Part shown: one piece after another, positions 36,084 through 45,493 of the stretch
Numbering within the stretch: position 1 is the stretch's first letter
Layout of the letters: each line of letters starts with the position of its first letter
Source of the DNA: Micromonospora sp. WMMD882
Lineage (GTDB): Bacteria; Actinomycetota; Actinomycetes; Mycobacteriales; Micromonosporaceae
Direction: 5' to 3'
NCBI RefSeq assembly: GCF_027497255.1
Contig: NZ_CP114903.1
Location: 2,604,001 to 2,668,000, forward strand
DNA length: 64,000 nucleotides
The notes under the pieces: generated by a model
Seen by the model: only the letters and a program-made list of their open reading frames with translations
The model's database searches: none
What the model was told of the DNA's origin: nothing
Program-made: the position numbers and the translations under genes

Positions 36084-36773
36084 ATGCGGATCGCCATCGC
36101 CGGGGCCGGCAACGTGGGTCGCTCGATCGCCCAGGAGCTGATCGACAACGGCCATCAGGTGATGCTCATCGAGCGTCAACCGAGGATGCTGCGCCCCGAC
36201 CGGGTGCCGGGCGCGGACTGGGTGCTGGCCGACGCCTGCGAGCTGAGCAGCCTGGAGGAGGCGGACCTGGCCGGCTGCGACGTGGTCGTGGCGGCCACCG
36301 GCGACGACAAGGTCAACCTGGTGGTCTCGCTGCTCGCCAAGACCGAGTTCGCGGTGCCCCGGGTGGTCGCCCGGATCAACCGGGCCGAGAACGAGTGGCT
36401 GTTCACCGAGCAGTGGGGGGTCGACGTCGCCGTCAGCAAGCCGCGGGTGATGGCCGCCCTGGTCGAGGAGGCGGTCACCGTCGGCGACCTGGTCCGGCTG
36501 ATGACGTTCCGGCAGGGCGAGGCGAACCTGGTGGAGATCACCCTGCCGCCGACCGCCCCGTACGTCGGTCAGCCGTTGCGGGACGTTCCGCTGCCCCGCG
36601 ACAGCGCGCTGGTGGCGATCGTCCGGGGCAAGCGGGTCCTGGTGCCCAGCGCGGACGACCCGATCGAGGTCGGCGACGAGCTGATCTTCGTCTGCACCAG
36701 CGAGGTCGAGGACGCCGTCCGGGCGGTGGTGCTCGGCCAGGACAGCGTGGAACGCACCCGGGGCGGCCACTGA
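36084..36773 (+). CDS. ceoC: TrkA-family K+ channel/transport regulator (CeoC-like)
   Basis: This 229-residue partner has RCK-N (MRIAIAGAGNVGRSIAQEL, then VMLIERQPRML) and RCK-C domains (about 140-229, NLVEITLPPTAPYVGQPL). The ribosome site GGAAGGAGGG lies inside the end of the preceding gene. The two proteins probably form a mixed ring on a transporter. No trkH/trkG membrane subunit is in this window; the divergent APC permease is the nearest candidate partner. Confidence 0.92.
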   Translation: MRIAIAGAGNVGRSIAQELIDNGHQVMLIERQPRMLRPDRVPGADWVLADACELSSLEEADLAGCDVVVAATGDDKVNLVVSLLAKTEFAVPRVVARINRAENEWLFTEQWGVDVAVSKPRVMAALVEEAVTVGDLVRLMTFRQGEANLVEITLPPTAPYVGQPLRDVPLPRDSALVAIVRGKRVLVPSADDPIEVGDELIFVCTSEVEDAVRAVVLGQDSVERTRGGH

Positions 36774-36795
36774 CCGGCCGGCCCGGGCGGCGGGC

Positions 36796-37500
36796 TCAAC
36801 CGCCGGGGGCGGGCTCGACGGCGGGCGCCGGGTCGGCGGCGGGCTGCTCCCGGGTCACCCGGCGGACCACCCACACGGTGATCAACAACAGCAGCGCGTA
36901 CGGCGGGTAGCCGAGCACCAGCCGGGCGATGCCCAACGCGGTGTCCATGTCGGCCAGGTAGAGGGCGGCCTGCACGCCCACCTTCGCCAGCCAGACCACG
37001 CCCCACAGCACGGTCAGCCAACTGAAGGTGCGCACCAGCCGGGGATCCTGCCGCCACTGCGACTTCCCCCCGTTGGCCAGCACCGACCAGATCCAGCCGA
37101 CCAGCGGCTGCCGGATCACCGCCGAGCCGAGCAGCACCAGCCCGTACGCGATGCCGTAGAGGATGCCGGGCAGGTAGAACGTCTTCTCGTCGCCGGTGCG
37201 CCAGGCGATCGCCGCGCCGATGGCGATGCCGAACAGACCGTTGAGCGCGTGCCGCACCGGGCGGCGCTGGGTCAGCCGCAGCACCGCGATGAGCACCGCG
37301 ACCCCGATCGAGGCGACGATCGCCGGCCGCAGGTCGGTGACGATGTTGGCGACCACGAAGACGACCACCGGCACGCTGGACTCGACCAGCCCACGCCAGC
37401 CGCCGAGCTGGTCGGCCATCTGCTCGGCGAGACTCGGCAGCCGCTCGTCGTCGGCCGGGTCGGTCTGCGGCGGGGCGGACCGGTCCTGTCCAGTGGTCAT
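36796..37500 (-). CDS. DUF3159 membrane protein
   Basis: This 234-residue protein has about five to six hydrophobic helices between residues 40 and 220 with short loops, a polar N-terminus (MTTGQDRSAPPQTDPADDER) and a Pro/Ala-rich C-terminus. It matches the actinobacterial DUF3159 family as I recognise it. Function unknown; some related intracellular-septation-like proteins share the layout. The start is either the ATG at 37500, preceded by GCGGAAGA, or a GTG at 37530 overlapping the upstream stop as GTGA. It is downstream of the OB-fold gene and probably co-transcribed. Confidence 0.85.
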   Translation of the reverse strand: MTTGQDRSAPPQTDPADDERLPSLAEQMADQLGGWRGLVESSVPVVVFVVANIVTDLRPAIVASIGVAVLIAVLRLTQRRPVRHALNGLFGIAIGAAIAWRTGDEKTFYLPGILYGIAYGLVLLGSAVIRQPLVGWIWSVLANGGKSQWRQDPRLVRTFSWLTVLWGVVWLAKVGVQAALYLADMDTALGIARLVLGYPPYALLLLITVWVVRRVTREQPAADPAPAVEPAPGG

Positions 37501-37526
37501 CGGCACGTCTTCCGCTCGGGGGCCCG

Positions 37527-37904
37527 TCACCGTGGCGGTTCGAGCTCGTAGTACGGGTTGTAGATGACTTTACGGTCGTCACGCACCGCCACCCGGCCCC
37601 GCGCGGTGAGATGCCGGCCGGGCTCGATGCCGGCGATGTGCCGGCGACCGAGCCAGACCAACGTCACCACGTCGCTGCCGTCGTAGAGGTCGGCCTCCAG
37701 GGTAGGCAGGTTCGTCCGGGGCGTGTAGACCACCGTACGCAACCGACCGGACACCGAGACGAGCTGACCCCGCTGGCACTGCCGGGCCGGCGTACCGCCG
37801 CACTGGGCGCTCTCCCGGCGCAGCTCCTGAGCCTCGATCTCGGCCTCGCTGGCGGTGAGCCGGTGCAGGAGACGTCGCCACGACACCCGGCGTTCGTCGG
37901 TCAC
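37527..37904 (-). CDS. OB-fold nucleic-acid-binding protein
   Basis: This small protein of 125 residues starts VTDERRVSWRRLLHRL and has a beta-rich core (GQLVSVSGRLRTVVY, then LEADLYDGSDVVTLVWLG, GRHLTARGRVAV) typical of single OB folds that bind nucleic acid. The GTG at 37904 is preferred because GGAGG lies 5 nt upstream; the ATG one codon earlier would be too close to it. It lies in the conserved dut-DUF3710-OB-DUF3159-TrkA gene order. Its exact role is not known. Confidence 0.85.
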   Translation of the reverse strand: MTDERRVSWRRLLHRLTASEAEIEAQELRRESAQCGGTPARQCQRGQLVSVSGRLRTVVYTPRTNLPTLEADLYDGSDVVTLVWLGRRHIAGIEPGRHLTARGRVAVRDDRKVIYNPYYELEPPR

Positions 37905-38095
37905 CATGACCTCCGTGCCACCCTCTCCACGCCTGGCCGGCAACGGGTGCCGGGCTCGGGGAGCCCCGGCGCCGCCGGAGCCCGTACCGTCAGCGTACGC
38001 CGACCCGGACGGGCGCTCCGGCGGGCCGGTCACCGCCGGCGCGGGCGGCGCCGGCGGCCAGCCGGGTCAGGAACGGCCCGGGGCCGGCCGGCGCG

Positions 38096-38758
38096 TCAGG
38101 CCCGGCGCGGGCCGTCGTCGGCCGCCGCGGCCCCCGACTGCTGGTCGGTCATCTCCCGGGGCAGCCGCAACGGCAGCGGCTCACGCACCGGCTTGGCCTC
38201 CTGACCACGGTCGACCACCAGCCCGCCGAGGCACTCGTCGAGCGGCCCGGCCGCCGCCGGATCGACCGCGGCAGCGCCCTGGAAGACGCCCCGGACCATC
38301 CAGCGCGGGCCGTCGACGCCCAGGAAGCGCAGGTCGGTGACGCCGTCCTGGGTCCGGACCCGGGCCCGCAGCTCGGTGCCGTACTCGCCGGGGGTCTCCT
38401 GGGCCGTCGCGCCGTCGGCGACCAGTGACTGCCGGATCTCGTCGCGCACCTCGTCCCAGATGCCCTCGCTGCGGGGCGCGGCGAACACGCCGAGCTGGAG
38501 GGCGTTGCCCCCGTGCACCAGCACGACCTGCTGCACCACCCCCTGCGGGTCGGCCTGCACCCGCACCTCCACGTCCGGGACCGCCGGAATGTGCAGGCTG
38601 CCCAGGTCGAGCCGCTGGACGCCGGCCGGCGCCTCGCTGACGTCGTACGGGCCACGGGCCGGGGTCGACCCGGTGGCGTCCTGCCCGGCACTGGGCTCGG
38701 TCGCCTGCTCGTCGCGGCCCCGCCGCCCGGCATCGGCCCGTCTACGGGAGAAGATCAC
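38096..38758 (-). CDS. DUF3710 protein
   Basis: This 220-residue soluble protein starts VIFSRRRADAGRRGRDE, as DUF3710 proteins do, with a polar N-terminal 45 residues and a conserved globular part (LDLGSLHIPAVPDVEVRV through RWMVRGVFQGAAA). There is no membrane helix or catalytic motif. GGAGG lies 9 nt before the GTG at 38758. It follows dut by 25 bp on the same strand, probably one operon. Function unknown. Confidence 0.87.
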   Translation of the reverse strand: MIFSRRRADAGRRGRDEQATEPSAGQDATGSTPARGPYDVSEAPAGVQRLDLGSLHIPAVPDVEVRVQADPQGVVQQVVLVHGGNALQLGVFAAPRSEGIWDEVRDEIRQSLVADGATAQETPGEYGTELRARVRTQDGVTDLRFLGVDGPRWMVRGVFQGAAAVDPAAAGPLDECLGGLVVDRGQEAKPVREPLPLRLPREMTDQQSGAAAADDGPRRA

Positions 38759-38783
38759 TGCGCCCACCCTCCGCTGTTCGCGC

Positions 38784-39284
38784 TCACCCTGCCACCTCTT
38801 CCGTCTGGCCGCCGCCCGCCGGGGACAGCGCCAGGCCGACGTGTCCACCGGTCGAGCCGTGCCCGCCGGCGCCGCGCCGTGACTCGGGCAACCCGGCCAC
38901 CGGCTGGAAATCGGCCCGCGCCACCCGCTGCAAGACGAGCTGCGCGATCCGGTCGCCACGGGAGATCCGTGCCGGCGCCACCCGATCATGATTGATCAGG
39001 TTGACCATGATCTCACCCCGGTAGCCGGCGTCGACCGTACCGGGCGCGTTGAGCACCGTCACGCCGAGTCGGGCGGCGAGACCGGACCGGGGGTGCACCA
39101 GGCCCACGTAGCCCTCGGGCAGCGCCACGGCGATACCGGTGGGCACCAGGGCCCGCCCACCCGGCGGCAACTCGACGTCCACCGCCGCCAGCAGGTCGGC
39201 GCCGGCATCACCCGGATGGGCGTACGTCGGCAGCGGCAGTCCCGGGTCGAGCTGCCGGACGGGCACGGGCACAGGGTCGGTCAC
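38784..39284 (-). CDS. dut: dUTP diphosphatase
   Basis: Dut hydrolyses dUTP to dUMP, keeping uracil out of DNA and feeding dTMP synthesis. The trimeric dUTPase motifs are all present in 166 residues: [12 protein letters not shown] (motif 1), [12 protein letters not shown] (motif 2), [14 protein letters not shown] (motif 3, catalytic Asp and Tyr), [13 protein letters not shown] (motif 4) and [11 protein letters not shown] (motif 5). The GTG at 39284 begins the normal N-terminus with GAGGGAG upstream. An upstream extension is antisense to the divergent DUF3093 gene. Confidence 0.96.
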   Translation of the reverse strand: MTDPVPVPVRQLDPGLPLPTYAHPGDAGADLLAAVDVELPPGGRALVPTGIAVALPEGYVGLVHPRSGLAARLGVTVLNAPGTVDAGYRGEIMVNLINHDRVAPARISRGDRIAQLVLQRVARADFQPVAGLPESRRGAGGHGSTGGHVGLALSPAGGGQTEEVAG

Positions 39285-39361
39285 GGTCTCCCTCTTCCTC
39301 ACGGTCGCGTCGTTCCGCCTGACCCTGCCATCCTGCCGGGTGCCGGGCACGCGCCGCGCCG

Positions 39362-39367
39362 TACCCT
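39362..39367 (+). promoter_or_regulatory. -10 hexamer of a probable leaderless DUF3093 promoter
   Basis: TACCCT ends exactly 6 nt before the GTG at 39374. The few bases between contain CGGAG, but too close to the start to act as a normal ribosome site. Confidence 0.55.
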
Positions 39368-39373
39368 CGGAGT

Positions 39374-39913
39374 GTGCGCCTGCGACGTTCCTCCGCACCG
39401 ACGGCGACCAGCGGTCACGCCGAGCGGCTCACCCTGCCGTGGTGGCTCTGGCTGGGCGGGCTCGCGGTCGGCGCGCTGCTCGCCGCCGAGGTCTGGATGG
39501 GCGCCGACGGCCTCCGGGCCTGGCTGCCGTTCGTGGTCCTGCTGCCGGCGACCGCCGCCGGCCTGTGGTGGCTGGGCCGGATCCGGATCGCGGTCGTCGA
39601 CGGGGAGCTGCGGGTCGACGACGCCCGGCTGCCGACGCGGTTCGTCGCGGACGTGGTGCCGTTGGACGCCGACGGTCGGCGTGAGGTGCTGGGTGTCGGG
39701 GCCGACCCGCTGGCGTTCGTGGTGCAGCGCCCCTGGATCGGCGGCGCGGTGCAGGTGCTGCTGGACGATCCGGCCGATCCGACGCCCTTCTGGGTGGTCA
39801 GCACCCGCCACCCGGTGCGCCTCGCGGCGGCCGTCCTGGCCGCCCGGGACGCCACCACGGCCGCCCCGGAGCCCGCCGGAGCTCAGCGCAGGGAGGCCGG
39901 CGGCCCGGCCTGA
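39374..39913 (+). CDS. DUF3093 membrane protein
   Basis: This 179-residue protein has two transmembrane helices near the N-terminus (about 22-42 and 48-67) and a cytoplasmic domain with the family segment [19 protein letters not shown] and a C-terminal [16 protein letters not shown]. It matches the actinobacterial DUF3093 family. It is divergent from dut in a conserved arrangement. Its 3' end overlaps the convergent gene by 31 bp. Function unknown. Confidence 0.87.
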   Translation: MRLRRSSAPTATSGHAERLTLPWWLWLGGLAVGALLAAEVWMGADGLRAWLPFVVLLPATAAGLWWLGRIRIAVVDGELRVDDARLPTRFVADVVPLDADGRREVLGVGADPLAFVVQRPWIGGAVQVLLDDPADPTPFWVVSTRHPVRLAAAVLAARDATTAAPEPAGAQRREAGGPA

Positions 39914-40734
39914 CCGACGGCCCGGTGCTTGCGCAGGTCGGCGCGGAGCTGGTCGCCCAGGGTCCGGGTGGCCCGGCGGTTGAGGTAGCTGGCCACCGCC
40001 GCGCCGGTGAGGAACGGACCGAGGGTGGTCAGGTTGCGGCCGAACCGTTTGAGCAGGGTGTCCCGCAGCTCCTTGCGGGCGGCCGTGCCGAGCACCGCCG
40101 CGACGCCGACGCCCGGGGCCATCGGGTTGATCCCCCGTTGGCTGGCCCAGGACTGCACCAGCGCCACCGTCCGCTGGGTGCCGCCGGCGGGCAGCGGCAC
40201 GCCGTAGACCTCGTGCAGCTCGCCGATCAGTTTCAGCTCGACCGCCACCACCGCGACCGTCTCGGCGGCCAGCAGCACCGGGGCGGACAGCAGCGTCGGC
40301 GCCACGGCCCACTCCACGGCGGCGACCCCGCCACCGGCCGCCCCCACGCCGGCCGTCGCCCGGGACGCGTTGCGGACGAGCCGTTCGGCGAGCGCGTCGC
40401 CGTCCAGCCCGTCGAAGTGCTGCCGCAGGGTGGCGAGATCCCGGATCGGCACGTGCGGCGCGATCTCGGCGACCGTCTCGGTCATCCACCGCAGCGCCGC
40501 CCTCGGTTTGAACAGGTCGGCCAGCCCCCGGGCCCGCGCCTGCCCCACCATCCGGGTCAGCAACTGCCGGCGCTGCCCCGCCGGCAGGTCGTCGGCGGTG
40601 AGCGCGGCGACGGTCGCGCCCAGCTCGGCGCCGGCGGACGGGTCACCCGGTCGACCGTCCCCGGCCGACCGGGCCGACTCCGCGTCGGGGCCCGGCTCCG
40701 GGCTCGGGTCCGGGTTCGTCTCGCGCCCGCTCAT
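39883..40734 (-). CDS. uncharacterised actinobacterial protein with hydrophobic core
   Basis: I do not recognise a named family. The 283-residue protein has a charged disordered N-terminus (about 1-50), an amphipathic helical region, a Gly/Ala/Val-rich hydrophobic stretch (about 125-165) that could insert in the membrane, and a basic C-terminus. The ATG at 40734 has GGGAGG upstream. It overlaps the convergent DUF3093 gene by 31 bp and is separated from DUF4193 by hairpins. Function unknown. Confidence 0.75.
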   Translation of the reverse strand: MSGRETNPDPSPEPGPDAESARSAGDGRPGDPSAGAELGATVAALTADDLPAGQRRQLLTRMVGQARARGLADLFKPRAALRWMTETVAEIAPHVPIRDLATLRQHFDGLDGDALAERLVRNASRATAGVGAAGGGVAAVEWAVAPTLLSAPVLLAAETVAVVAVELKLIGELHEVYGVPLPAGGTQRTVALVQSWASQRGINPMAPGVGVAAVLGTAARKELRDTLLKRFGRNLTTLGPFLTGAAVASYLNRRATRTLGDQLRADLRKHRAVGQAGPPASLR

Positions 40735-40810
40735 GTTGTGGCCTCCCGCGTCGTTCCGCCGGGGCGGTAACTACCCGCACCGACACCGAGTCAAGCAGCC
40801 GGCCACCACC

Positions 40811-40851
40811 GGGCGGCGTGGCCGCCCACCGCGGCGGGCCGTCGGCCCGCC
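40811..40851 (-). terminator. two adjacent hairpins after the DUF4193 gene
   Basis: GGCGGGCC-gtc-GGCCCGCC (40833-40851) and GGGCGGC-gtg-GCCGCCC (40811-40827) lie just downstream of the leftward DUF4193 stop, before the next leftward gene. Confidence 0.6.
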
Positions 40852-40855
40852 ACGG

Positions 40856-41152
40856 TCAGACGCACTCGCGGCAGATCAGATCCCCGTTGCGTTCGGTGGC
40901 GAGTTGACTGCGGTGGTGCACCAGGAAGCAGCGCGCACAGCGGAACTCGTCCTGCTGCATCGGCAGCACCTTGACTGTCAGTTCCTCGTCGGCCAGGTCG
41001 GCGCCGGGCAGCTCGAAGCTCTCGGCCACCTCGGCCTCGTCGACGTCCACGGCGCCCGACTGTGAGTCGACCCGCCGGGCCTTGAGCTCTTCCAGGCTGT
41101 CCTCGCCGAGGTCGACCTCGTCGCGACGCGGGGCGTCGTAGTCGGTGGCCAT
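40856..41152 (-). CDS. DUF4193 zinc-ribbon-like protein
   Basis: This 98-residue acidic protein starts MATDYDAPRRDEVDLGEDSL and ends in a probable zinc ribbon with CARC and CREC pairs (about residues 72-97) separated by HHRSQLATERNGDLI. It is highly conserved in actinobacteria and placed here, as in M. tuberculosis (Rv2699c, from memory), next to the LytR_C gene and dut. Its function is unknown; the zinc ribbon suggests nucleic acid or RNA polymerase binding. GGGAGAG lies 8 nt before the ATG and abuts an AT-rich palindrome. A longer frame upstream is antisense to other genes. Confidence 0.9.
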   Translation of the reverse strand: MATDYDAPRRDEVDLGEDSLEELKARRVDSQSGAVDVDEAEVAESFELPGADLADEELTVKVLPMQQDEFRCARCFLVHHRSQLATERNGDLICRECV

Positions 41153-41575
41153 CGGTTTCACTCTCCCATATCGATATGGTCGCTGCCGGTTGTAACGCCG
41201 GACGACACTGTTTCGGTTCCGCCGGCCGGCCACCATGGTGTCGGTCACCCGACCCGACGGCCAGTCGGATCGGGGCTTGCCAGAGGAACTCCCCCAGCGA
41301 GCGCGGAACCTTACCCCCCTCTGGGCGAGGCATGTATACCGCTCCCGTGGCTTGGATGTACGCCCCCGTCGGCAAAGTTGTTCCCAATGTGACTCAGGCG
41401 ACACGAAGATAGGGGTACTACTACCGGTTGGCCGGTCGGCGCGCCGGCATGTCCGGCTGTTTCCACGCGTCCGCCGGACAACCGATAACCTCAGCGGCGT
41501 ACCCGACGCCCGTCCGCGCGGCCCGGCCGCGCCGTGGGCAGTCGTCACCCACCACCTCTCCCGGGAGCGCCCAGA
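41153..41575. other. 423-bp divergent promoter region of DUF4193 and LytR_C genes
   Basis: No coding frame here is convincing. The segment is noticeably richer in A and T than its flanks, as expected of promoters on both strands. It contains the palindrome at 41166-41179. I could not assign paired -35/-10 elements with confidence. Confidence 0.55.
41166..41179. promoter_or_regulatory. 14-bp AT-rich perfect palindrome at the DUF4193 ribosome site
   Basis: CCATATCGATATGG is a perfect 14-bp palindrome 14 nt upstream of the DUF4193 ATG. Its left end on the gene strand joins the GGGAGAG ribosome site. It could be an operator or a small 5' UTR hairpin; chance alone is unlikely in DNA this GC-rich. 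Confidence 0.5.
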
Positions 41576-42112
41576 ATGAGCTTTGCGCGAGTGCGAGCAC
41601 TCGTTGTCGTCGGCCTGCTGGCGGTCTGCGCGTTGGTGTTCGTGGTCGTGGCGCTGGTGAAGGACAGCCAGAGCGGCGCCGGTGGCGCGCAGGGTTGCCC
41701 GGAGGGGTGGCCGCTGGCCGACGTGACGCTCCGCGAAGCCAAGGACGTCAAGATCAACGTCTACAACGCCACCGACAAGCCGGGCCTCGCCAACGCCATC
41801 GCGGACGACTTCGGCAACCGCAGGTTCCAGGTCAAGAAGAAGGGCAACGACCCGCAGAAGCGGTCCGTCGAGGAGGTGGCCGTGCTGCGGTACGGGCCGA
41901 AGGGGGTCGGCTCCGCCCACCTGCTCCGGGCGTACTTCCTCAACCAGGCCATCTACGAGTACGACGCCAAGCGCGCCGACGACGTGGTCGACGTGGTGCT
42001 CGGCAGCTCCTTCCAGCAGCTCGCCACCCTCACCGAGGTCAACCAGTCCCTCGGTGACCTCGGCGCGCCGCAGGCCCCGGAGAACACCTGCCCGGCGCCC
42101 GTCGACAAGTGA
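41576..42112 (+). CDS. LytR C-terminal domain envelope protein (Cei-like)
   Basis: This 178-residue protein has an N-terminal signal-anchor helix (about 9-30) and an external LytR_C domain (about 55-160) with KINVYNATDKPGLANAIAD and VAVLRYGPKGVGSAHLL. Such domains occur at the end of LytR-CpsA-Psr proteins and alone in actinobacterial envelope proteins. The M. tuberculosis gene at this place, Rv2700, is called cei (cell envelope integrity), from memory. The ATG at 41576 has GGGAGCG 7 nt upstream. It probably supports cell-wall assembly (inference). Confidence 0.87.
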   Translation: MSFARVRALVVVGLLAVCALVFVVVALVKDSQSGAGGAQGCPEGWPLADVTLREAKDVKINVYNATDKPGLANAIADDFGNRRFQVKKKGNDPQKRSVEEVAVLRYGPKGVGSAHLLRAYFLNQAIYEYDAKRADDVVDVVLGSSFQQLATLTEVNQSLGDLGAPQAPENTCPAPVDK

Positions 42113-42116
42113 CCGT

Positions 42117-42150
42117 CCGCCGCCGACGGCCGGTCGACCGTCGGCGGCGG
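42117..42150. terminator. 13-bp hairpin between convergent genes
   Basis: Perfect arms CCGCCGCCGACGG (42117-42129) and CCGTCGGCGGCGG (42138-42150) with an 8-nt loop lie between the LytR_C stop and the end of the inositol monophosphatase gene. Confidence 0.75.
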
Positions 42151-42170
42151 CCCCACCCCCGGCCGGGTCG

Positions 42171-42983
42171 TCACGGGCCGCCGGCGGCGTCCAGGTCGGC
42201 GAGCCGGTCGTGCAGGGCGTCGAACAGCGCCGGCGGCGCGGCCAGCACCAGATCCGGGCCGGCGGGACGGCCCTCCAGCCCGGTGACCCGCAGGCCCGCC
42301 TCGGTCGCCACCAGCCCACCGGCCGCCAGGTCCCAGGCGTTCAGTCCCTTCTCGTAGTACGCGTCCACCCGCCCCTCGGCGGCCAGGCACAGGTCGACCG
42401 AGGCGGCGCCGAGCCGCCGGATGTCCCGGACCTCGGTGATCAGGCCGGCCAGCACCCGCGCCTGGTGCGCCCGCCGGCCGGCGTCGTAGCCGAACCCGGT
42501 GGCCACCAGCGCCTGCCCGAGATCCGTCTCGGTGGAGCAGCCCAGCCGCCGGCCGTCCCGGAACGCGCCACCGCCCCGGGTGGCGGTCCACTCGTCCCCG
42601 GTGGCGATGCCACGCACCACCCCGGCCACCACCTCACCGGCCACCTCGGCGGCCAGCGACACCGCGTGGTACGGCAGGCGGTAGAGGTAGTTCACGGTGC
42701 CGTCGATCGGGTCGACGATCCACCGGACGTCACTGCCGGCGGTGGCCGCCGGGTCCGTCCCGTACTCCTCGCCCAGCACCGCGTCGTGCGGGCGGAGCCG
42801 GCGCAGGTGCGCGACCACCTGCCGCTCCACCGCCCGGTCCGCGGCGGTCACCACGTCGGTCGCCGTGCTCTTGGTGGCGGCCACGGCGACCCCCTCCTCC
42901 CGCATCCGGTGGGCGGTCGCCGCCGCCTCGCGGGCCACCTCCACGGCGATCTCCAGCAGTTCCCCCGGCGTGGCCGAGTTCAT
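42171..42983 (-). CDS. suhB: inositol monophosphatase family protein (SuhB-like)
   Basis: This Mg2+-dependent phosphatase of 270 residues dephosphorylates inositol-1-phosphate or related sugar phosphates. In actinobacteria it can feed phosphatidylinositol and mycothiol. Hallmark motifs: GEEYG (metal Glu), WIVDPIDGTVNYLY (the D-P-I-D-G-T motif) and RLGAASVDLCLAAEGR followed by NAWDLAAG. The ATG at 42983 has GGAAGGGG upstream, giving the normal N-terminus. It is divergent from rpoD, as suhB is from sigA in mycobacteria. The true substrate is not provable from sequence. Confidence 0.93.
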   Translation of the reverse strand: MNSATPGELLEIAVEVAREAAATAHRMREEGVAVAATKSTATDVVTAADRAVERQVVAHLRRLRPHDAVLGEEYGTDPAATAGSDVRWIVDPIDGTVNYLYRLPYHAVSLAAEVAGEVVAGVVRGIATGDEWTATRGGGAFRDGRRLGCSTETDLGQALVATGFGYDAGRRAHQARVLAGLITEVRDIRRLGAASVDLCLAAEGRVDAYYEKGLNAWDLAAGGLVATEAGLRVTGLEGRPAGPDLVLAAPPALFDALHDRLADLDAAGGP

Positions 42984-43121
42984 CGTGTCCCCTTCCCGCA
43001 CGTCCGGGACGTCCTGACGTGGCCCGGGAGTATCATCCCTACAAAGTCCACAAGTGCGCCAATTTCACGGCTCCCGGCGCTCGTCCGCCGTACGGCGCAG
43101 GATGATCGCCGCAGACGGCGT

Positions 43122-43127
43122 TACAAT
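43122..43127 (+). promoter_or_regulatory. possible -10 element of rpoD
   Basis: TACAAT is a one-mismatch match to the consensus -10 and stands out in GC-rich DNA, 143 nt before the rpoD GTG. No convincing -35 hexamer lies 16-18 nt upstream, so this is tentative. Confidence 0.3.
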
Positions 43128-43270
43128 TCACCCCTGCCCACGCGCCACGGACCGCCCGACCGGCCGGCCCGGGACACGGGGGTTCCTCAACCACATCGTC
43201 CGACCCGGGTGTCCCATGCCGTGTCGGGCGAACCCGGCCGTGCTCGCTCATCGCCTCCGGAAGGTCATTC

Positions 43271-44878
<1,608 letters not shown>

Positions 44879-45120
44879 GAGATTCCGTCAACCCTTGGTG
44901 TCGGTTTGATCACCAGGCGTACAACACGCCGTAGTGACCGGCCGACTACCCGATTGTGATCGTTGACGTGGCACCCTTGGTGCACGGCACACTGTCCCCC
45001 ATGTGTGACCCCGGTCCCCCGCGGGCACACTGGGAAGGCAGGGCCCGGCAAGGGTGTTGCACGATAGGTGAGCAATGACCGACGAGAGTGTTCATCGGTG
45101 ACGACCAGAGGAGGAAGGCG

Positions 45121-45354
45121 ATGACCCCGACCCTCACGCCGCCGCCCGAGACGGTGGCTCCCCCAGCCGCCGATGAACGGTGCGACCGCTGCAATGCTGC
45201 CGGCAAGCTCCGGATCACTCTGGCGGGTGGGAGCGAGTTGGTGTTCTGTGGGCACCACGCGAACAAGTACGCGGAGGATCTCGTGAAGATCACCGTGCGG
45301 TACGCGACGGACCCGGAGTTCAGCTGGCGTGGCGCCGATCTGATGGCGAACTAA
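45121..45354 (+). CDS. DUF7455 small zinc-binding-type protein
   Basis: This 77-residue protein has CDRCNAAGKL (about 21-30) and FCGHHANKY (about 42-50), a C-x2-C ... C-x-H-H pattern likely to bind zinc. It matches the actinobacterial family called DUF7455 as I recognise it, usually near the principal sigma gene. The ATG at 45121 is preceded by GAGGAGGAAG; a start 33 bp upstream would put that ribosome site inside the gene. It stands alone between rpoD and a strong terminator pair. Function unknown. Confidence 0.85.
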   Translation: MTPTLTPPPETVAPPAADERCDRCNAAGKLRITLAGGSELVFCGHHANKYAEDLVKITVRYATDPEFSWRGADLMAN

Positions 45355-45374
45355 CCCGAACCCGACATACCCCG

Positions 45375-45410
45375 AAAAGCCGGCGATCCCTCCAGGGTCC
45401 GCCGGCTTTT
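45375..45410. terminator. hairpin with A and T tracts (bidirectional)
   Basis: AAAAGCCGGCG (45375-45385) pairs with CGCCGGCTTTT (45400-45410), with a smaller CCCT/AGGG stem inside the loop. The A tract on one side and T tract on the other suit termination from both convergent genes. Confidence 0.9.
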
Positions 45411-45441
45411 CCCTGCCCCGCCCGGGGGCGGGGCAGGGAAA
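45408..45441. terminator. second 16-bp hairpin adjoining the first
   Basis: TTTCCCTGCCCCGCCC (45408-45423) pairs perfectly with 45426-45441, with only two bases between the arms. It shares three T residues with the first hairpin, so the two structures compete or stack. Confidence 0.75.
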
Positions 45442-45493
45442 CAGCGTCCTGAGGGGCCAGCGGCTCTTCACCGACGACCAGGCGCGGACCGGC

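Noticed and set aside
41176..41412. 78-codon plus-strand frame in the DUF4193/LytR_C gap
   Set aside because: No ribosome site, no recognisable domain, and it covers the expected promoter region.
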